From positions 186,001 to 250,000 of the forward strand of contig NZ_QWEY01000002.1 of assembly GCF_003443995.1 (NCBI RefSeq): a stretch of 64,000 bases of DNA, read 5' to 3'. Numbering within the stretch: position 1 is the stretch's first letter; each line of letters opens with the position of its first letter. This document shows positions 54,099-63,526 of the stretch, piece by piece. Made by a program: the position numbers and the translations under genes. The notes under the pieces were generated by a model. That model ran no database searches. It was not told the DNA's origin and was given only the letters and a program-made list of their open reading frames with translations. Origin of the DNA: Pseudotabrizicola alkalilacus (GTDB taxonomy: Bacteria > Pseudomonadota > Alphaproteobacteria > Rhodobacterales > Rhodobacteraceae).

Positions 54099-56315
54099 AT
54101 GACCCTCGCCGCCGGACCTCTCGATCAGGGTGAACCGATGCGCGCCAGCCTGTCGGCCTGCCCGGCCTGCGTCGCCGCCCCGTCGGCCGAGCGTCTGGCA
54201 CAGATGGCGCAGCCCACCAGTGCCCGGCTGATGCTGTCAGTGCCGCTGGCGCATTGCGCGCTGTGCATCTCGACGCTGGAACAGGCGATGAGCGCGGTTC
54301 CCGGCGTCACCTCGGCCCGGCTGAACCTGACGCTCAAGCGGATCAGCGTCGAGGCAGAGCCATCGGTCACCGCCGACACCCTGATCGCCGCCGCCGCCAG
54401 CGCAGGGTACGAGGCGCATGAGCTGGACCCCGGCCTGTTGTCCAGTACCGAAACCGACCGTCAGGGCCGCGACCTGCTGATGCGGCTGGGTGTGGCGTTC
54501 TTTTCCATGATGAACATCATGCTGTTGTCGGTCGCCGTCTGGTCCGGGGCCGAGGATGCCACGCGCGACATGTTCCACTGGATCTCCGCCGCCATCGCGC
54601 TGCCCACCGTGGTCTTTTCCGGACAGCCGTTTTTCAAATCCGCATGGCGCAGCTTGCGCGCGGGTCGGCTTGGCATGGATGTGCCGATCAGTCTCGCCCT
54701 GATCCTCGCCTCGTCGATCTCGTTGTTTGAAACCTGGATGTCGGGCCATCACGCCTATTTCGACGCCGCTGTGATGCTGACGTTTTTCCTGCTCTTGGGC
54801 CGCTATCTTGACCACCGCACCCGTGCGGTCGCCCGCTCTGCCGCCGAGGAACTGGCAGCACTTGAGGTGCCACGCGCCGCCGTCCTGCGCGACGGGGTGG
54901 AAACGGTTGTCAGCATCACCGAGGTCGCCGTGGGCGATCTGGTCCGTGTCCGCCCCGGTGGCCGGATGCCGGTTGATGGTGTGGTGACAGATGGCACATC
55001 CGAACTCGACCGCTCGCTCCTGACCGGCGAATCGCTTCCCGCTTATGCCGGAGTCGGCTCGGTCGTCTCGGCGGGCGAGGTGAACCTCACCGGCCCACTG
55101 ACCCTGCGGGTGACCGCGGCGGGCAAGGACAGCAGTTTGCACCGCATGGCCGATCTGGTGGCAGTGGCCGAATCCGCCCGCACGAAATACACCAGCCTCG
55201 CTGAGCGAGCGTCGGCGCTCTATTCGCCGCTGGTGCATATCCTGTCCTTTGCCGCCTTTGGCTTCTGGATGTGGAAGACCGGCGGCGATCTGCGCTATGC
55301 CGTCAACATCTCTGCTGCCGTGCTGATCATCACCTGCCCCTGCGCCCTAGGCCTTGCCGTGCCCGCCGTAGTCACCTCCGCCTCTGGCCGCCTGTTCCGC
55401 AAGGGCCTGTTGATCAAGCAGGGCACCGCGTTGGAGCGTCTGGCCGAGGTCGATACCGTGGTGTTCGACAAGACCGGCACCCTGACGATGGGCGCGCCGG
55501 AGCTGACCAACATGGACACCCATCCGCGCAGCGCTCAGGAAGTTGCCTATGCCCTCGCCGGGGCCTCGTCGCACCCGCTGGCCATGGCGCTGGCCGATGC
55601 CGCGCGTCGCGCTGGCCTGCGCCCGGAACGGGTCGAAGACATCCGCGAAGTGCCGGGTTACGGCGTTGAGGGGGTCTGGAAGGGCACCCGCGTCCGCCTT
55701 GGCCGCGCCGGATGGTGCGGCGGGGAGGGGCTGGACGTGACCGCCACCTACCTGTGCACCGGCACCGGCACCCCTCGCGCCTTTACCTTCGCCGACCGCC
55801 TGCGCCCCGGTGCCGAAACCGCCATCGCCGCGCTGAAGGCCCAAGGCATGGACATCAAGCTGATCTCCGGCGACGTGGCGGGTGCTGTGCGCGAACTGGC
55901 CGACCGTCTGGGCATCACCGACTGGACAGCAGGCGCGCTGCCGGCCGAGAAGGCGCAGGCCGTGGCCAGCCTGACCGCGCAGGGCCGCCGCGTGCTGATG
56001 GTCGGCGACGGGCTGAACGACACCGCAGCCCTCGCCTCGGCCCATGTTTCGATCTCCCCCGCCTCGGCGCTCGATGCGGCGCGGGTGGCGTCTGACATCG
56101 TGCTGTTGGGGCAGGATATGTCGCCGATTGCCGATGCTGTCCGCATCGCGGGCCAGTCAACCCGGCGTATCCGTGAGAACTTTGGCATCTCTGCTCTGTA
56201 CAACGTGGTCGCGGTGCCGCTGGCGCTGGTCGGCCTCGCCACCCCGCTCGCGGCGGCACTGGCGATGTCGCTGTCGTCGATCACCGTCTCGCTCAACGCG
56301 CTAAGGCTGAAGTAA
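54099..56315 (+). CDS. ccoI: copper-transporting P-type ATPase for cbb3 assembly
   Basis: A 738-residue P1B-type ATPase (FixI/RdxI). The N-terminus has CPAC at 21-24 and a heavy-metal-associated domain with CALC at 53-56. The transmembrane metal site is CPC at about 412 (LIITCPCALGLAVP), phosphorylation loop DKTGTLTMG at about 456, the HP motif SSHPLAMAL at about 488, and GDGLNDTAAL at about 635. It exports copper, needed for CuB assembly in CcoN. It is four bases downstream of ccoH and overlaps ccoS by one base. Confidence 0.96.
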   Translation: MTLAAGPLDQGEPMRASLSACPACVAAPSAERLAQMAQPTSARLMLSVPLAHCALCISTLEQAMSAVPGVTSARLNLTLKRISVEAEPSVTADTLIAAAASAGYEAHELDPGLLSSTETDRQGRDLLMRLGVAFFSMMNIMLLSVAVWSGAEDATRDMFHWISAAIALPTVVFSGQPFFKSAWRSLRAGRLGMDVPISLALILASSISLFETWMSGHHAYFDAAVMLTFFLLLGRYLDHRTRAVARSAAEELAALEVPRAAVLRDGVETVVSITEVAVGDLVRVRPGGRMPVDGVVTDGTSELDRSLLTGESLPAYAGVGSVVSAGEVNLTGPLTLRVTAAGKDSSLHRMADLVAVAESARTKYTSLAERASALYSPLVHILSFAAFGFWMWKTGGDLRYAVNISAAVLIITCPCALGLAVPAVVTSASGRLFRKGLLIKQGTALERLAEVDTVVFDKTGTLTMGAPELTNMDTHPRSAQEVAYALAGASSHPLAMALADAARRAGLRPERVEDIREVPGYGVEGVWKGTRVRLGRAGWCGGEGLDVTATYLCTGTGTPRAFTFADRLRPGAETAIAALKAQGMDIKLISGDVAGAVRELADRLGITDWTAGALPAEKAQAVASLTAQGRRVLMVGDGLNDTAALASAHVSISPASALDAARVASDIVLLGQDMSPIADAVRIAGQSTRRIRENFGISALYNVVAVPLALVGLATPLAAALAMSLSSITVSLNALRLK

Positions 56316-56497
56316 TGGAAATTCTCGGACTGCTGATCCCGGTCTCACTGATCCTCGGCGGCCTCGGCCTCGCCGCGTTTTTCTGGGCGATGCGCACCAA
56401 GCAATTCGACGACCCCGAAGGCGACGCCAACCGGATCCTCACCAAAGAATATGACGACAAGCCAAAGCCCGACGCGCCCGACGTCAGGAAATCGTGA
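56315..56497 (+). CDS. ccoS: cbb3 oxidase assembly protein CcoS
   Basis: A 60-residue single-helix protein: MEILGLLIPVSLILGGLGLAAFFWAMRTKQFDDPEGDANRIL, the typical CcoS/FixS pattern (FxWAxxxxQFDDxxGxxxRIL), then a short acidic/basic tail. It is needed for cofactor insertion in CcoN. Its last 14 bases overlap the end of the convergent hydrolase gene. Confidence 0.95.
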   Translation: MEILGLLIPVSLILGGLGLAAFFWAMRTKQFDDPEGDANRILTKEYDDKPKPDAPDVRKS

Positions 56498-57164
56498 CCG
56501 CCGCAGGCTCCAGCCCGTCAATCGTCACCGTGCAGACCTGCCCGCGCGCAACCGGCCCCACGCCCGCAGGCGTGCCGGTCATGATCAGATCGCCGGGGGC
56601 CAGTTCGACCAGCCGCGACAGATAGGCGATCACCGCAGGCACCGGCCAGATCATGTCTGACAACCGCGCCTCTTGCCGCACGTCGCCATCCACCAGACAG
56701 CGAATCATCGCATCGGCCGCCACCGGGCCGCGCCGCAACGTACCGATCACGGCAGAGCGGTCAAAGCCCTTGGCCATATCCCAGGGCCGCCGCGCCGCCT
56801 TGGCCTGCGCCTGCATATCGCGCCGGGTCAGATCATTGCCCGCCGCATGGCCCCAGATCAGGGCTTCGGCCTCAGCCTCGGACAGCATGACCCCGCCCCG
56901 GCCCAAGGCGACCACCAACTCGGCCTCATGGTGCAGATCGGCGGTCGCGGGCGGATAGGGAATCGTGCTGCCCCCCGCCACCACCGCATCGGCGGGCTTG
57001 GTAAAGAAAAACGGCGGCTCGGCATTCGGATCATGCCCCATCTCGCGGGCATGTTCGGCATAATTGCGCCCGACGCAGAAAATCCGCCGCACTGGAAAGC
57101 GGTCCGAGGTTCCGGCAATCGCCAGACCAACCGGGGCAGGGGGGGCAAAGACAAATCCGCTCAT
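56484..57164 (-). CDS. fumarylacetoacetate hydrolase family protein
   Basis: A 226-residue FAH-fold hydrolase. IFCVGRNYAEHAREMG, PPFFFTKPADAVV, HHEAELVVALGRGG (metal-binding E-x-E), WGHAAGNDLTRRDMQAQ, GFDRSAVIG and LIMTGTPAGVGPVARG are all present. It may act on an acylpyruvate or oxaloacetate-type substrate. It starts three bases after the dacC-like gene in the same direction, so they are co-transcribed. Confidence 0.93.
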   Translation of the reverse strand: MSGFVFAPPAPVGLAIAGTSDRFPVRRIFCVGRNYAEHAREMGHDPNAEPPFFFTKPADAVVAGGSTIPYPPATADLHHEAELVVALGRGGVMLSEAEAEALIWGHAAGNDLTRRDMQAQAKAARRPWDMAKGFDRSAVIGTLRRGPVAADAMIRCLVDGDVRQEARLSDMIWPVPAVIAYLSRLVELAPGDLIMTGTPAGVGPVARGQVCTVTIDGLEPAAVTIS

Positions 57165-57167
57165 CGT

Positions 57168-58925
57168 TTACGGCCCGATCGCAAAGCATTGCACCGCACG
57201 GGCCTGCAACCGGCGGCAGGCAAGGTCTGCCTGATCCTGCGTCAGCCCCATGAAATTGGCGTCATAGCCACCGCCGCGCTGCACCACCTTGCGCAACCCG
57301 TCATTCAGGATCGCACTCTCGGCCAGCTGGGTTTTCAGCAGCAACCGCTCCGCCGAAGAGCGCGAGTTGAACTTGCCCAGATGCACGCCCCAATGCCGCG
57401 CGTTCGAGGTGGAAAGCCGGATCACCACCGGCTCCTCCACCGCACGCGCCTGCGGTGCATCTGCCACGCGGTCAAAGATCGGCGCATTGCGCTTTGGCGG
57501 CGCCGAGGCTGCCGGCGCAAGCACTGCCGCCACCTGCATCGGTTCGGTCACCATCAGCTCATCTCCGGGCAGGGCAGAATCAGGCAGGGCGGCAAACTGT
57601 TCTGCCTGCGCGTCCAGCGTCGGCTCGGCGGCCATCGCCACCGCCTGCGCCTCCAGCGTGCCCGGTTCCGGGACCACTTCCGGCGCAGCGGCAACCACCA
57701 CTTCTGCAGGAATTTCCGGCGCACTTTCCGGGGCCACTTCTGCCACCAGCGTCTCTGGTCGTGCGGGCGGGGGGGCAATCGCCGGTGGCTCAACCGCAGC
57801 TGAAGCCGCAGCCACCGCTTGCGCGTCCATCGTGCCCGCAGGCGCAGGCCCGCCGACCGCTTCGGCCAGGGCCGCAGCGATACTGTCTTCGATCGCGGCC
57901 ACGGCCACCTCAGCCGCAGCCACCTTGCCCGCATCCGGGCGGGTCACCGGACGCGGCGATTTCGCAACCGCCGTCTGCAGGCGAATCGTCTTGCCCGCGC
58001 CACCCTCCACTTCGGGAAGCGGATCGGCCTGCGCCATCAGCGCCGCCTCTACATCTGCCGAATAGGAAGGCACCGGCGGCACGTTGGTCGGCGCATTCGC
58101 CGGGGCGCGCTTGAAGCCCAGATCCAGCAGTTGCGCCACCTTGGCATTGCGCGCCGCAGTCGAGGCCCCGCCAAACACCGTTGCAACAATCCGCACATTC
58201 CCGCGCTCAGCCGAAGCAGTCAGGTTGAATCCGGCGGCATTGGTAAAGCCGGTCTTGATGCCGTCCGCGCCAGTATAGGCGTCCAGAAACCGGCTGTTGG
58301 TGTTGCGCACCTGCGCCACGCCGGCATCGGTCGAGCGCCGCGAGAAGATGTTGTAATACTGCGGGAAATCGTAAAACAGCCGCCGCCCCAGCGTGTTCAT
58401 GTCGCGCGCCGTCGACAGATGCCCGTTGGCCGTCAGCCCGTTCGCGTTCTTGAAGGTCGAATTGCGCATTCCCAGCGCTTTGGCCGTCGCGTCCATCCGC
58501 TTGGCAAATCCAGCCTCGGACCCGCCGATATGGTCGCCCAGAGCCGAGGCCGCATCATTGGCTGATTTGGTGGCCGCAGCGCGGATCAGATAGCGGACCG
58601 AAATTTTCTGCCCCGCCTTGAGCCCCAGCCGCGACGGTGGTTTTGACGCTGCATTCTTCGTGACCGTGACCAGCGTGTCCAGCGACAACCGCCCGCGCTG
58701 GATCTCATCAAAGGTGATATACAGCGTCAGCATTTTGGTCAGCGAGGCGGGATGCAGCCGCGTATCGGCGTTCTCGGCATGCAGGATTTCACCCGTGCGG
58801 GCATCCTGCACAATCGCGGCATAGGGGGCTGCACCTGACGGCTGTGGGGACGAACAGGCCGCCACCACGATAAATGCCACCAGACAAACGAAATTGCGGG
58901 CATGACGCCCCAGAAGCGTTGTCAT
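57168..58925 (-). CDS. D-alanyl-D-alanine carboxypeptidase with SPOR domain, probable lipoprotein
   Basis: A 585-residue penicillin-binding carboxypeptidase. A signal segment FVCLVAFIVVAAC ends in a lipobox-like VAAC (Cys24). The catalytic motifs are Ser61-x-x-Lys64 (ASLTK), Ser121-Ala-Asn123 and KTG at 223-225. A long Ala/Pro/Glu-rich linker (about 300-500) leads to a C-terminal SPOR-like domain (WGVHLGKFNSRSSAERLLLKTQLA) that should direct it to denuded septal glycan. It trims pentapeptides at the septum. It is followed by the FAH-family gene. Confidence 0.93.
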   Translation of the reverse strand: MTTLLGRHARNFVCLVAFIVVAACSSPQPSGAAPYAAIVQDARTGEILHAENADTRLHPASLTKMLTLYITFDEIQRGRLSLDTLVTVTKNAASKPPSRLGLKAGQKISVRYLIRAAATKSANDAASALGDHIGGSEAGFAKRMDATAKALGMRNSTFKNANGLTANGHLSTARDMNTLGRRLFYDFPQYYNIFSRRSTDAGVAQVRNTNSRFLDAYTGADGIKTGFTNAAGFNLTASAERGNVRIVATVFGGASTAARNAKVAQLLDLGFKRAPANAPTNVPPVPSYSADVEAALMAQADPLPEVEGGAGKTIRLQTAVAKSPRPVTRPDAGKVAAAEVAVAAIEDSIAAALAEAVGGPAPAGTMDAQAVAAASAAVEPPAIAPPPARPETLVAEVAPESAPEIPAEVVVAAAPEVVPEPGTLEAQAVAMAAEPTLDAQAEQFAALPDSALPGDELMVTEPMQVAAVLAPAASAPPKRNAPIFDRVADAPQARAVEEPVVIRLSTSNARHWGVHLGKFNSRSSAERLLLKTQLAESAILNDGLRKVVQRGGGYDANFMGLTQDQADLACRRLQARAVQCFAIGP

Positions 58926-59089
58926 GATGTCGTTCCTTGCTCTGCCTCGGTCCGCCCCGGATTTTTGAATGGAGCGTGATTTGTGGCAAAGCTAGCACAG
59001 CAGATGATTCCGCAAAACCCCGGAAATTCAAGGGCTTTGCGGTTTATCCTCAGGTTGTGATAATTCAGGCGATTGCTTTGCCCCGCGCC

Positions 59090-59800
59090 CTATATTTTGT
59101 GGCTGCCTTGCAGCGTTTCCACCAGATCGGGCAGACCGCCCAGATCGGTCAACTGGCGGAACCGCGTGTGGCCCTCTGGCGTCTCGGCATGCTCCAGCGC
59201 CCAGGTCAAACCATGCGGCACATGCACCCCCCAGCCGCCCACATCCAGCACCGGCAGGACATCGGATTTCAGTGAATTGCCCACCATCATCGCCTGTTCC
59301 GGCGCCACGCCATGCCGGGCAAAGATCGCCGCATAGACCCCCGGCGTCTTGTCCGACACGATCTCCACCCCGTCAAACAAATCGCCCAGACCCGACTGCG
59401 CCAGCTTGCGCTCCTGATCCAGCAGATCGCCCTTGGTGATCAAGAGCACGCGGTGATCCGCCGACAGTGACTCCACCGCCTCACGCGCATGGGGCAGTAG
59501 TTCAATCGGGTGGCGCAGCATCTCACGCCCCGACGCCATCAGATCGCTGATGACAGACGCAGGAACCCGGCCATCGGTCACCTCAATCGCAGTCTCGATC
59601 ATCGACAGCACAAAACCTTTGATGCCAAAGCCATAGTGCCCGAGGTTGCGCCGTTCTGCCGCCAGCAACCGCTCGTGCAGGTGATCGTGACCGGCATAAT
59701 CGCTCAAAAGCGCGACAAACCGCTCTTGTGTCAGGCGGAAAAACGCCTCGTTCTGCCACAAGGTATCATCTGCATCAAAACCGATTGTGGTCAGGGTCAT
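59090..59800 (-). CDS. HAD family hydrolase
   Basis: A 236-residue HAD phosphatase with motif [13 protein letters not shown], motif II LLITKGD, motif [15 protein letters not shown] with its Lys, and motif [15 protein letters not shown]. The 'FDADDTLW' variant is that of the YjjG-like group that can dephosphorylate nucleotides or small phosphate esters. It is divergent from clpS. The 164 bases after it, before dacC, hold no gene. Confidence 0.9.
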   Translation of the reverse strand: MTLTTIGFDADDTLWQNEAFFRLTQERFVALLSDYAGHDHLHERLLAAERRNLGHYGFGIKGFVLSMIETAIEVTDGRVPASVISDLMASGREMLRHPIELLPHAREAVESLSADHRVLLITKGDLLDQERKLAQSGLGDLFDGVEIVSDKTPGVYAAIFARHGVAPEQAMMVGNSLKSDVLPVLDVGGWGVHVPHGLTWALEHAETPEGHTRFRQLTDLGGLPDLVETLQGSHKI

Positions 59801-59943
59801 CGCGGCCTCCGTCTGCGGATCTTCATGCCCGCTTTACCTGTTTGTCGCAATCCTGTGGGCGACACTCTTTCCCCACGGCCAAAAACCTCTATATTGCGCG
59901 CAGAACCCAATCCTCCGAATCCCCCTTGCATGAGGCACCGCCC

Positions 59944-60285
59944 GTGAACCACTTTCCCCATTCCATGTCGGACAAGACCGATGGGCCGGGCAATGACGCG
60001 GGGCTGCTCACCAAGACCAAGACCCGCACACAGCGCCCGCCGATGTACAAGGTGATGTTGCTGAACGATGATTATACACCGATGGAATTCGTGGTGCATG
60101 TGCTGGAACGGTTCTTTGGCCTCAACCATGCACAGGCGTTTGAAATCATGCTGACCGTCCACAAAAAGGGCCTCGCCGTCGTCGGCGTATTCTCGCATGA
60201 GGTGGCCGAAACCAAGGTCGCACAGGTGATGGATTTCGCCCGCCGCCACCAGCACCCCCTCCAATGCACGATGGAGAAGGAATAG
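59944..60285 (+). CDS. clpS: ATP-dependent Clp protease adaptor ClpS
   Basis: A 113-residue N-end-rule adaptor that delivers substrates to ClpAP. The core is [46 protein letters not shown] with the N-degron pocket residues N-D-D-x-T-x-M-E-F, and it ends CTMEKE. I chose a GTG at 59944 because TGAGG lies eight bases upstream; the ATG at 59965 is the alternative. ClpA is not in this window. Confidence 0.95.
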   Translation: MNHFPHSMSDKTDGPGNDAGLLTKTKTRTQRPPMYKVMLLNDDYTPMEFVVHVLERFFGLNHAQAFEIMLTVHKKGLAVVGVFSHEVAETKVAQVMDFARRHQHPLQCTMEKE

Positions 60286-60309
60286 GCCCCGCGCCTGTTC
60301 CGAACATAT

Positions 60310-61296
60310 ATGCGCTCCACACGCCTTGATTTCGCTCTTGAAAGCGGTGCCCTCGTCTTGCCGCCCGAAGGTCCGGTTGTGATCTATCGCCCGCGCGAAG
60401 GCGATGATCTGTCCAGCATTTCCATCGCCCGCATCCATGTCGCCACCGGCTTTCGCCCCGATGCCGAATGGTTCAACGCGCGTGGCTATCAGGCGGCCGA
60501 GGGGCCGCCCTATGCCGCCGCCGTCGTTTGCCTGCCGCGCTCGCGCGATGCCGCTCGTGCGCTGATCTCGCGCGCAATGGTCGAGGTGGTGCCGGGCGGC
60601 CCGGTCGCGGTGGATGGCCAGAAAACCGATGGCATCGACAGCATTCTCAAAGACTGCCGCGCCATGGGGCTCAGCATGTCCGGCCCGCTGTCAAAGGCGC
60701 ATGGCAAGATCTTTGTGTTGCAGGCCGGGGCTGATCTGACCGGCTGGGATGCCCGCCCGCGCCTGATCGAAGGCGGGTTCCAGACCCTGCCGGGCATGTT
60801 CTCTGCCGACGCGCCCGACCGGGGTTCGGTTCTGCTGGCGCAGGCCCTGCCGGAAAAGCTGGGCACCCGCGTCATCGACCTTGGCGCTGGCTGGGGCTAT
60901 CTGTCCCGCGCCATCCTCAGCCGGTCCTCGGTGGCGGAGCTTGATGTGGTCGAGGCCGAGCAGGATGCGCTCGATTGCGCTCAGGTCAATGTCGAAGACC
61001 CGCGCGCCCGCTTTCACTGGGCCGATGCCCGCAGCTTCAAGCCGATGCGCCCGGCGCATGCGGTCGTGATGAACCCGCCGTTCCACGCCGGGCGCGACGC
61101 TGATCCGGCGCTGGGTGTGGCGTTTTTGCGGGCAGCTGCGTCGATGCTGGTGCCTGATGGCACCCTTTGGCTGGTCGCCAACCGCCATTTGCCCTATCAT
61201 CAGCCGCTGACCACCCTGTTCCGTCAGGTCGAAGACATCGGCAATGACTCTGCCTTCCGGCTGACCCGCGCAAGCCACCCGGTCCGGGCGCGCTAA
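60310..61296 (+). CDS. class I SAM-dependent methyltransferase (RsmC-like)
   Basis: A 328-residue protein of the RsmC type (16S rRNA guanine N2). The N-terminal half is a degenerate methyltransferase-like domain. The C-terminal half has the SAM motif VIDLGAGWGYLSRAIL and the catalytic NPPFH motif at 253-257 (VVMNPPFHAGRDAD). It follows clpS by 24 bases and may be co-transcribed. Target nucleotide is inferred from the family. Confidence 0.9.
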   Translation: MRSTRLDFALESGALVLPPEGPVVIYRPREGDDLSSISIARIHVATGFRPDAEWFNARGYQAAEGPPYAAAVVCLPRSRDAARALISRAMVEVVPGGPVAVDGQKTDGIDSILKDCRAMGLSMSGPLSKAHGKIFVLQAGADLTGWDARPRLIEGGFQTLPGMFSADAPDRGSVLLAQALPEKLGTRVIDLGAGWGYLSRAILSRSSVAELDVVEAEQDALDCAQVNVEDPRARFHWADARSFKPMRPAHAVVMNPPFHAGRDADPALGVAFLRAAASMLVPDGTLWLVANRHLPYHQPLTTLFRQVEDIGNDSAFRLTRASHPVRAR

Positions 61297-61322
61297 TCCC
61301 CTTTCCCAACACTGAGGCTCGC

Positions 61323-62132
61323 ATGTCCCTCTCCATCTCCGGCAAGACCGCCATTGTGACCGGCGCGGCAAAGGGCATTGGCCTTGCCGTTGCCCGCCAT
61401 TTTCAGGCCAAGGGCGCAAATGTGATGTTCGTCGACATCGACGAGACCTGTCTCGAATCGGAATTGGGCGCAGAGGCCCGCGCCGAAGGGTCGATCCGCA
61501 TGTTCACCGGCGATCTGCGCGAAAAGCTGACCATTGCCAACCTGCTGTCGGCCACCATCGACGCCTTTGACCGGGTGGATATCTTGGTGAACGCCAGCCG
61601 CCGCATGGCGATTTCCGACCCGCTGAACGCCGAGGATGATGCGGTCGAAATGCTCTGGCAGGAAAACGTGATGACCAGCCTGCGCCTGTCGCAGATGACC
61701 GCCAAACGCATGATTGCCCAGGCCGAGAAATCGGGTACCGAGGAATCGCTGATCGGCGCGATCATCAACATCTCGTCGATCGCGGGCAGCAAGACCCAGC
61801 CCGGCCTGCTGGGCTATTCGATGGCCTCTGCCGCCGTCGATCAGATGACCCGTTCGCTCGCCGTCGCGCTTGCGCCAAAGGGCATCCGCGTCAACGCCGT
61901 CGCCATCGGCTCGGTGATGAGCGCGAGCCTGAAAACCGCGCTCAAGGACACCCCCGACTGGCGCGAGGCCATTGTGGGGGGCACGCCCCTTGGACGCATC
62001 GCCGCCCCGGATGAGCTGACCGAGGTGATGCAGTTCCTGGCCTCCGATGCCTCCGGCTTCATGACTGGGCAGGTGTTGCAGGTGGATGGCGGGCGCGGTC
62101 TGCTGGACCGCGTGGTGATCCCCGCCTTCTGA
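61323..62132 (+). CDS. SDR family protein lacking the catalytic lysine
   Basis: A 269-residue short-chain dehydrogenase/reductase-like protein. The cofactor motif TGAAKGIG is at 13-20. The active site has Ser152 (NISS) and Tyr165, but the usual Lys four residues later is replaced by Ser169 (YSMAS). The conserved NNAG is changed to VNASRR at about 90-95. The rest of the fold, including FMTGQVLQVDGGRG, is normal. It may bind NAD(P)H without normal catalysis. It starts 26 bases after the RsmC-like gene. Confidence 0.88.
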   Translation: MSLSISGKTAIVTGAAKGIGLAVARHFQAKGANVMFVDIDETCLESELGAEARAEGSIRMFTGDLREKLTIANLLSATIDAFDRVDILVNASRRMAISDPLNAEDDAVEMLWQENVMTSLRLSQMTAKRMIAQAEKSGTEESLIGAIINISSIAGSKTQPGLLGYSMASAAVDQMTRSLAVALAPKGIRVNAVAIGSVMSASLKTALKDTPDWREAIVGGTPLGRIAAPDELTEVMQFLASDASGFMTGQVLQVDGGRGLLDRVVIPAF

Positions 62133-62537
62133 TCATTCCGGGTATTGCGCCTTGCACTGTGCAATCGCCGGGCTTGCGGCACGTGCAAGTGACGCGCGCT
62201 TGTCGCGCATCGATGCCAGTTTCTGCGCCTCTGCCCGCAGGTCAATCGCCTTTGGTTGGGTGACTGTCTCGGACACTTCGCGCAGGCACATCTCGGGTGG
62301 CGGCGGCGGAGGGGCCGGTTGCCCTTCGACCGGGGTCTCGCGCGTCACCGGGCAGCGCACCCAGCGGTCGCGATAGGTGGTAACCTCTTCCAGCGCGTAG
62401 CCGCGCGCCAGATTGCCCTCGCTTTCCACGATCAGCCGGTCAAGGATCCGCACATCCCGCGTCTCGCGCGCGATGCAACGTTCTTGCGGGGTGCCACAAG
62501 CGGCAAGCAGCAACAAAACAACCAGACTGCGGCGCAT
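62133..62537 (-). CDS. hypothetical lipoprotein
   Basis: A 134-residue protein with a lipoprotein signal (MRRSLVVLLLLAACGT), four further cysteines (ERCIARE, VRCPVTRE, EMCLREV, AQCKAQ) and a run of prolines (QPAPPPPPPEM). The middle has heptad-like charged segments (LRAEAQKLASMRDKRASLARA). I do not recognise the family. ATG 62537 was chosen because the signal peptide begins there. Its stop codon directly abuts that of the convergent SDR gene, and it is divergent from hemF. Confidence 0.75.
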   Translation of the reverse strand: MRRSLVVLLLLAACGTPQERCIARETRDVRILDRLIVESEGNLARGYALEEVTTYRDRWVRCPVTRETPVEGQPAPPPPPPEMCLREVSETVTQPKAIDLRAEAQKLASMRDKRASLARAASPAIAQCKAQYPE

Positions 62538-62650
62538 GGAATCCTCCGGTATTGCCAAGGCTTCACTATACGCCCCCGCTGCGGCAAATGCCATGTTGGC
62601 GCGGGGGCGGGCATTTGCTAGGCAGAGGCAACAGGCGAGGGGAGCAACCA

Positions 62651-63526
62651 ATGACCGACCAATTCGATGCCCGCAAGGCCCGCGCAGCGGCATGGTTCCG
62701 CACCCTGCGTGACCGGATCGTGGCGTCCTTCGAGGCGCTGGAGGACAGCCACGGCACAGGAACCCCCGGCCGGTTCGAGGTCACCCCCACCACCCGCGCC
62801 GATGGCGGCGGCGGGTTGATGAGCGTGATGCGCGGTGGCCGCGTGTTCGAAAAGATCGGCGTCAACGTCTCCGAAGTGCACGGCACGCTGGGCGAACGCG
62901 CGCAAAAGGCGATGGCCGCGCGTGGCGTTCCGGGCATGGAAAGTGACCCGCGGTTCTGGGCCTCGGGCATCAGCCTTGTCGCCCATATGGTCAACCCGCA
63001 TTGCCCCGCCGTCCACATGAACACCCGCATGTTCTGGACCCCGCATGCGTGGTGGTTCGGCGGTGGCGCCGACCTGAACCCGGCGCTGGAATATGCCGAG
63101 GATACCGCGCATTTCCATGCCGAAATGCAGCGCGCCTGCGATGCCCACGACCCGGCCTATTACCCGCGCTTCAAGGCCTGGGCCGATGAATACTTCTTTG
63201 TCCCGCACCGGGGCCGCGCCCGTGGGGTGGGCGGCATCTTTTACGACGACCTCAACACCGGCGGTGCCGCGTCTGACACGTGGGACGCCGATTTCGCCTT
63301 TACCCAAGCCGTCGGCTCCGCCTTTCTGCCCGCCTTTGTGCCCCTGACCGAACGCCGCATCGCTACGCCGTGGACAGACGCCGACCGAGAAACACAGCTG
63401 ATCCACCGGGGCCTTTATGCCGAGTACAACCTCGTTTACGACCGGGGCACGAAATTCGGGCTGGAAACCGGCCATGACGCCAATGCCGTGCTGATGAGCC
63501 TGCCGCCCATCGCCAAATGGACCTGA
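62651..63526 (+). CDS. hemF: oxygen-dependent coproporphyrinogen III oxidase
   Basis: A 291-residue aerobic coproporphyrinogen oxidase. Signatures are RFEVTPTTRADGGGG, VFEKIGVNVSEVHGTLG, HMNTRMFWTPHAWWFGGGADLNP and RGVGGIFYDDLN with LYAEYNLVYDRGTKFGLETG, the family C-terminus. It uses O2 to decarboxylate coproporphyrinogen and complements the anaerobic hemN in this window. The ATG at 62651 follows GGGGAG. The LysE gene overlaps its last ten bases. Confidence 0.97.
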   Translation: MTDQFDARKARAAAWFRTLRDRIVASFEALEDSHGTGTPGRFEVTPTTRADGGGGLMSVMRGGRVFEKIGVNVSEVHGTLGERAQKAMAARGVPGMESDPRFWASGISLVAHMVNPHCPAVHMNTRMFWTPHAWWFGGGADLNPALEYAEDTAHFHAEMQRACDAHDPAYYPRFKAWADEYFFVPHRGRARGVGGIFYDDLNTGGAASDTWDADFAFTQAVGSAFLPAFVPLTERRIATPWTDADRETQLIHRGLYAEYNLVYDRGTKFGLETGHDANAVLMSLPPIAKWT

